16,987 bases of DNA from contig JAGYNP010000016.1 in NCBI GenBank assembly GCA_018399935.1, positions 1-16,987 on the forward strand. Direction: 5' to 3'. Below, in pieces: positions 14,463 through 16,987 of this stretch. The notes beneath the pieces are model-generated. The model searched no databases and was not told the origin of the DNA. It worked only from the letters and a program-made list of their open reading frames with translations. The number at the start of each line of letters is the position of its first letter. The first letter of the stretch is position 1. A program made the translations under genes and the position numbers. This DNA comes from Candidatus Moraniibacteriota bacterium. GTDB taxonomy: Bacteria; Patescibacteriota; Minisyncoccia; Moranbacterales; DUUL01.

Positions 14463-15857
14463 ATGTCAAAAGAAAAAAATGAAGAAAATTTGATGCAGAA
14501 AATTGTTTCTTTATCTAAAAGGAGAGGATTTATTTTTCCATCTTCAGAAATCTATGGAGGTTTTGGAGCAGTTTATGATTATGGTTCTTATGGAACAGAA
14601 CTAGCCAATAATATCAAATCAACTTGGTGGAAAGCCATGGTTCAAAAAAATCAAAATATTGTTGGCTTGGATTCTAGTATTTTTATGCATCCTAGAATTT
14701 GGGAGGCCTCAGGTCATGTGGGAGGTTTTTCTGATCCGTTAGCAGAATGCAAAGAATGTCATTTCAGGGCCAGAGTTGACCATGTTTTGGAAGAAGAGGG
14801 CGTTTTTGCTGATGAAAAAATGACCGAAAAAGAAATAAACAAACTTTTGATTGAAAATAAAGATAAAGTTAAATGTCCAAAATGCGGAAAGAGCAATTTT
14901 TCAGAGGCCAAAAATTTTAACTTATTAGTGCAATCTAATTTGGGAAATTTTACTGGAAATTGGGACAAAAAACCAACCTATCTTCGAGGGGAAACTTGTC
15001 AGGGAATTTATGTTAATTTCAAAAATGTGCTAGATTCAACCAGAGTCAAAGTTCCATTTGGAATTGCTCAAATTGGGAAGGCTTTTCGAAATGAAATAAC
15101 TGCCCGACAATTTATTTTCAGGAAAAGAGAATTTGAACAAATGGAAATGCAAATGTTTGTTCATCCAGACAATGCTATGGATATTTATGAAGATTGGAGA
15201 AATAAAAGATGGCAATATTATTTGGACTTAGGATTAAAAAAAGAAAATTTGAAATGGCATCAACATGAAAATTTGGTTTTTTATGCCAAGGCGGCCTGGG
15301 ACATTGAGTACAAATTCCCTTTTGGCTTCAAAGAATTGGAAGGAATTCATGCCCGAGGAGACTATGATTTGACTCAACATTCCAAATTTTCGGGAAAGGA
15401 TTTGAGCTATCAAGACCCCAAAACTAATGAAAAATATCTGCCTCATGTGGTGGAAACTTCAGTGGGTGTAGACCGGACTTTTTTGGCAGTTTTAACTGAA
15501 GCCTATATAGAAGAAAAGTTGGAAGATGGTAGTGAGCGAGTGGTGATGAAATTTCCTAAAAAATTAGCGCCAATTAAAGTGGCGGTTTTCCCTTTGTTGA
15601 AAAACAAACCAGAATTGGTCAAGAAAGCCAAGGAAATTTTTGAAAATTTGAGTGACAAGCGAATGTGCGAATTTGATGACAATGGAAATATTGGAAAGCG
15701 TTATCGAAGGCAAGATGAAATTGGAACTCCTTATTGTTTGACAGTTGATTTTGATTCGTTGGAAGACGAAAAAGTGACGGTCAGAGACAGAGATACCATG
15801 AAACAAGAAAGAATAGAGATTAGAGATTTGGAAAGTTTTTTGGAAAAAAATCTTTAA
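14463..15857 (+). CDS. glyQS: Glycyl-tRNA synthetase, dimeric class II type
   Basis: The product has 464 residues, the normal size of the alpha2 enzyme found in archaea, eukaryotes and part of the bacteria, not the alpha-beta enzyme of E. coli. The start KIVSLSKRRGFIFPSSEIYGGFGAVYDYGSYG (13-44) is diagnostic. Cys96/Cys99 (CKEC) and Cys138/Cys141 (CPKC) look like a zinc site in the insertion. Motif 2 is FRNEITARQFIFRKREFEQMEM (208-229), with glycine-site acidic residues in EFEQMEMQ; motif 3 lies in PHVVETSVGVDRTFLAVL. The C-terminal anticodon-binding domain begins at PIKVAVFPLL. It charges tRNA-Gly in the cytoplasm. The gene follows its own T-box leader 74 bases after the terminator and ends before a bidirectional terminator, so it is a single-gene unit. 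Confidence 0.97.
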   Translation: MSKEKNEENLMQKIVSLSKRRGFIFPSSEIYGGFGAVYDYGSYGTELANNIKSTWWKAMVQKNQNIVGLDSSIFMHPRIWEASGHVGGFSDPLAECKECHFRARVDHVLEEEGVFADEKMTEKEINKLLIENKDKVKCPKCGKSNFSEAKNFNLLVQSNLGNFTGNWDKKPTYLRGETCQGIYVNFKNVLDSTRVKVPFGIAQIGKAFRNEITARQFIFRKREFEQMEMQMFVHPDNAMDIYEDWRNKRWQYYLDLGLKKENLKWHQHENLVFYAKAAWDIEYKFPFGFKELEGIHARGDYDLTQHSKFSGKDLSYQDPKTNEKYLPHVVETSVGVDRTFLAVLTEAYIEEKLEDGSERVVMKFPKKLAPIKVAVFPLLKNKPELVKKAKEIFENLSDKRMCEFDDNGNIGKRYRRQDEIGTPYCLTVDFDSLEDEKVTVRDRDTMKQERIEIRDLESFLEKNL

Positions 15858-15871
15858 TAAATATCAAAGCT

Positions 15872-15993
15872 CAAATTATTCCAAATTACTCAAATCAAAT
15901 CCAAAACTTAAATGTCAAATTTCAAAAAACCGCTTAGCGGTTTTTTGGCATTTGATATTAGGATTTGATTTGGAATAATTTGGAATTAATTTG
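15872..15993. repeat. Long imperfect inverted repeat around the glyQS terminator
   Basis: The left arm (15872-15902) and the reverse complement of the right arm (15961-15993) agree closely: both begin CAAATTA, contain TTCCAAATTA and end CAAATCAAATCC, with only a few differences and gaps. The terminator lies between them, so the transcript could fold into one extended hairpin of about 120 bases. The arms consist of repeated words CAAAT and CCAAAT. Confidence 0.7.
15924..15946. terminator. Bidirectional intrinsic terminator between glyQS and the amidase gene
   Basis: Six A, CCGC, TTA, GCGG and six T form a perfect hairpin with an A-run on one side and a T-run on the other, so it can stop transcription from both directions. 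The flanking genes are convergent, which fits. Confidence 0.85.
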
Positions 15994-16013
15994 CCTGCCT
16001 GCCGGTAGGCAGG
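15994..16013. repeat. REP-like palindrome CCTGCCT...AGGCAGG
   Basis: CCTGCCT (15994-16000) pairs with AGGCAGG (16007-16013) around GCCGGT, giving a GC-rich hairpin in otherwise AT-rich sequence. I remember this palindrome as common in Parcubacteria-type genomes, where it is often translated as PAYRQAG; the minus-strand reading here gives that string. It ends 19 bases before the amidase stop codon. Confidence 0.75.
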
Positions 16014-16032
16014 GATTTTGACATTCAGTAAA

Positions 16033-16809
16033 TCAATCATGAATTGATTTGCTACTATCCATTTTCTTCCAATCAAAATTCCAAGGATCGGTTTTTCTGT
16101 CGGGAGAGATGTCTTGGTGACCCACAATGTATTCTATATTGTGCTGCTTTTCCAGATAATCAATTAATTTATTTAAAGCTGAGTATTGATTTTTAGTGTA
16201 ATCATCCTTCTTGGTGTTCATTAGTTCAATTCCAATAGAGAAGTTGTTCGCCCCAGTTCGTCCATCTGGCATTTTGCTGATTCCAGCGTGATAGGCGATG
16301 TTTTTTTCGTCCACCAAGCGATAGACGACGCCCTTTCTGTTAATCAAAAAATGAGGGGCAACTCCATATTGTTTGTATTCATCAATAAGTCTGTCCAAGT
16401 TGTATGGTTCGGCACCTAGGGCATCATAAGAGGAGTGGATCACCAAAGTATCAATGTCTCTGTCAGTAGAAACGGAATATCCCCAGGATATTTTTTTGTT
16501 AGTAATAAAAGAAGAGTTTTTGTTTTCAGGCAGGGCCTCTTTTTTTTCAGCTAGCGGAGCTTTTTCTTCCTTGTCCGCATTTTCAATTTTTTCTTCGTTT
16601 ATTGAGGGATTTTCCGTTTCTATTTCCTTTGATGTATTTTTGGTATTTTCTATAACTTCCGAAGGGGCAACTTTTTCCGAAGTTGGATTATCAGAAGAAG
16701 GATTAGTAATAATTTCAATTGGTTCTTGAGAAAAATTATTAACAAAAAGATCCCAGACTAGATAGCCTGCTCCAAAAATTAAGATTAGTAAAAATATTTT
16801 AGTTTTCAT
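16033..16809 (-). CDS. Secreted or membrane-anchored N-acetylmuramoyl-L-alanine amidase (Amidase_2 family)
   Basis: The product has 258 residues. The N-terminus MKTKIFLLILIFGAGYLVWDL is a signal anchor or uncleaved signal peptide. Residues about 26-105 are a low-complexity linker rich in Glu, Lys, Asn and Ser, suited to spanning the wall. The catalytic Amidase_2/PGRP domain runs from about 115 to 250: DTLVIHSSYDA with zinc ligand His125, APHFLINRKGVVYRLV (151-166), AYHAG (172-176), NNFSIGIELMNT (188-199), VGHQDISPDRKTDPW with His231 and Asp241 completing the His-His-Asp zinc site. It should cut the bond between muramic acid and L-alanine of peptidoglycan. It could serve cell-wall turnover or act on a host or prey wall; the sequence does not tell which. 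Confidence 0.9.
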   Translation of the reverse strand: MKTKIFLLILIFGAGYLVWDLFVNNFSQEPIEIITNPSSDNPTSEKVAPSEVIENTKNTSKEIETENPSINEEKIENADKEEKAPLAEKKEALPENKNSSFITNKKISWGYSVSTDRDIDTLVIHSSYDALGAEPYNLDRLIDEYKQYGVAPHFLINRKGVVYRLVDEKNIAYHAGISKMPDGRTGANNFSIGIELMNTKKDDYTKNQYSALNKLIDYLEKQHNIEYIVGHQDISPDRKTDPWNFDWKKMDSSKSIHD

Positions 16810-16883
16810 AATGATATTCTAACATAAAATTTTATAATTTATAAAGACTAGTCTAGTATTAATATTATTGTAAAAATAATCGC

Positions 16884-16967
16884 AACTGTCATCCTGAGCG
16901 AAGTGGAACGGAGTTGAAAGATCTAGGGAACAAGATGAGATTCTTTGGCAGAATTAGAATGATAGTT
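16884..16967. repeat. 84-nt imperfect inverted-repeat element (TGTCATCCTGAGCG type)
   Basis: AACTGTCAT (16884-16892) and ATGATAGTT (16959-16967) are reverse complements with one mismatch and enclose CCTGAGCGAAGTGGAACGG and an AGATCT/AGATTCT pair. From memory, the TGTCATCCTGAGCGAAG sequence is a widely scattered non-coding repeat in many environmental bacterial genomes. It is more GC-rich than the flanks and has no open frame. GTTGGGAGGG plus six T follows and may terminate transcription. Confidence 0.6.
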
Positions 16968-16987
16968 GGGAGGGTTTTTTCTATTGT

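Noticed and set aside
14759..15806. Three minus-strand open frames inside glyQS
   Set aside because: glyQS is a strongly conserved gene on the plus strand; these frames have no domains or start signals.
15915..16127. Minus-strand open frame containing PAYRQAG
   Set aside because: It is a translation of the terminator region and the REP-like palindrome, and it overlaps the end of the amidase gene.
16454..16729. Plus-strand serine-rich open frame of 91 codons
   Set aside because: It is antisense to the Glu/Lys-rich linker of the amidase; low complexity explains the lack of stops.

Overview
This AT-rich stretch most likely comes from a Patescibacteria (Candidate Phyla Radiation, Parcubacteria-like) genome. 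That placement is an inference. It rests on the compact layout, the low-GC coding style, the pairing of type IV pilus genes with envelope-sugar genes, the near-absence of Shine-Dalgarno motifs, and a CCTGCC...GGCAGG palindrome that I remember as widespread in such genomes. The standard code fits: Trp is TGG, TGA serves as a stop for three genes, and no gene has an internal TGA. No rRNA, tRNA, CRISPR array, prophage or intact insertion sequence was seen.

Layout: (1) 1-1677: the tail of an upstream gene, a peptidase-U32/TrhP-like protein carrying a palindrome-rich in-frame insert, and a 57-residue AbrB/MazE-type DNA-binding protein behind a perfect palindrome. (2) 1829-4676: three glycosyltransferases (one GT4-like, two tandem GT2). 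(3) 4863-7427: a membrane-anchored GAF-like protein, then two sugar-1-phosphate nucleotidyltransferases (RmlA-like and GalU-like). (4) 7531-8840: a membrane histidine kinase and a stand-alone receiver. (5) 8907-14072: type IV pilus genes, namely the PilB ATPase, the PilC platform and two pseudopilins, one of which carries a long series of beta-sandwich domains. (6) 14073-15857: a glycine T-box leader with promoter, antiterminator and terminator, controlling a dimer-type glycyl-tRNA synthetase. (7) 15858-16987: a bidirectional terminator inside a long inverted repeat, a REP-like palindrome, a convergent secreted zinc amidase, and an 84-nt imperfect inverted-repeat element.

How the genes could work together: the glycosyltransferases and the NDP-sugar enzymes would build a surface glycan. 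The kinase and receiver sit directly ahead of pilB and are candidates for controlling pilus use. The pseudopilin with adhesin-like domains could sit at the pilus tip. The amidase would act on peptidoglycan. Major pilin, PilD, PilM/N/O, PilT and RmlB/C/D are not in the window. The least expected element is the complete T-box riboswitch, because T-boxes are best known from Firmicutes, Actinobacteria and a few other phyla. Intergenic spacers in the second half hold unrelated short word repeats, which the first half mostly lacks.
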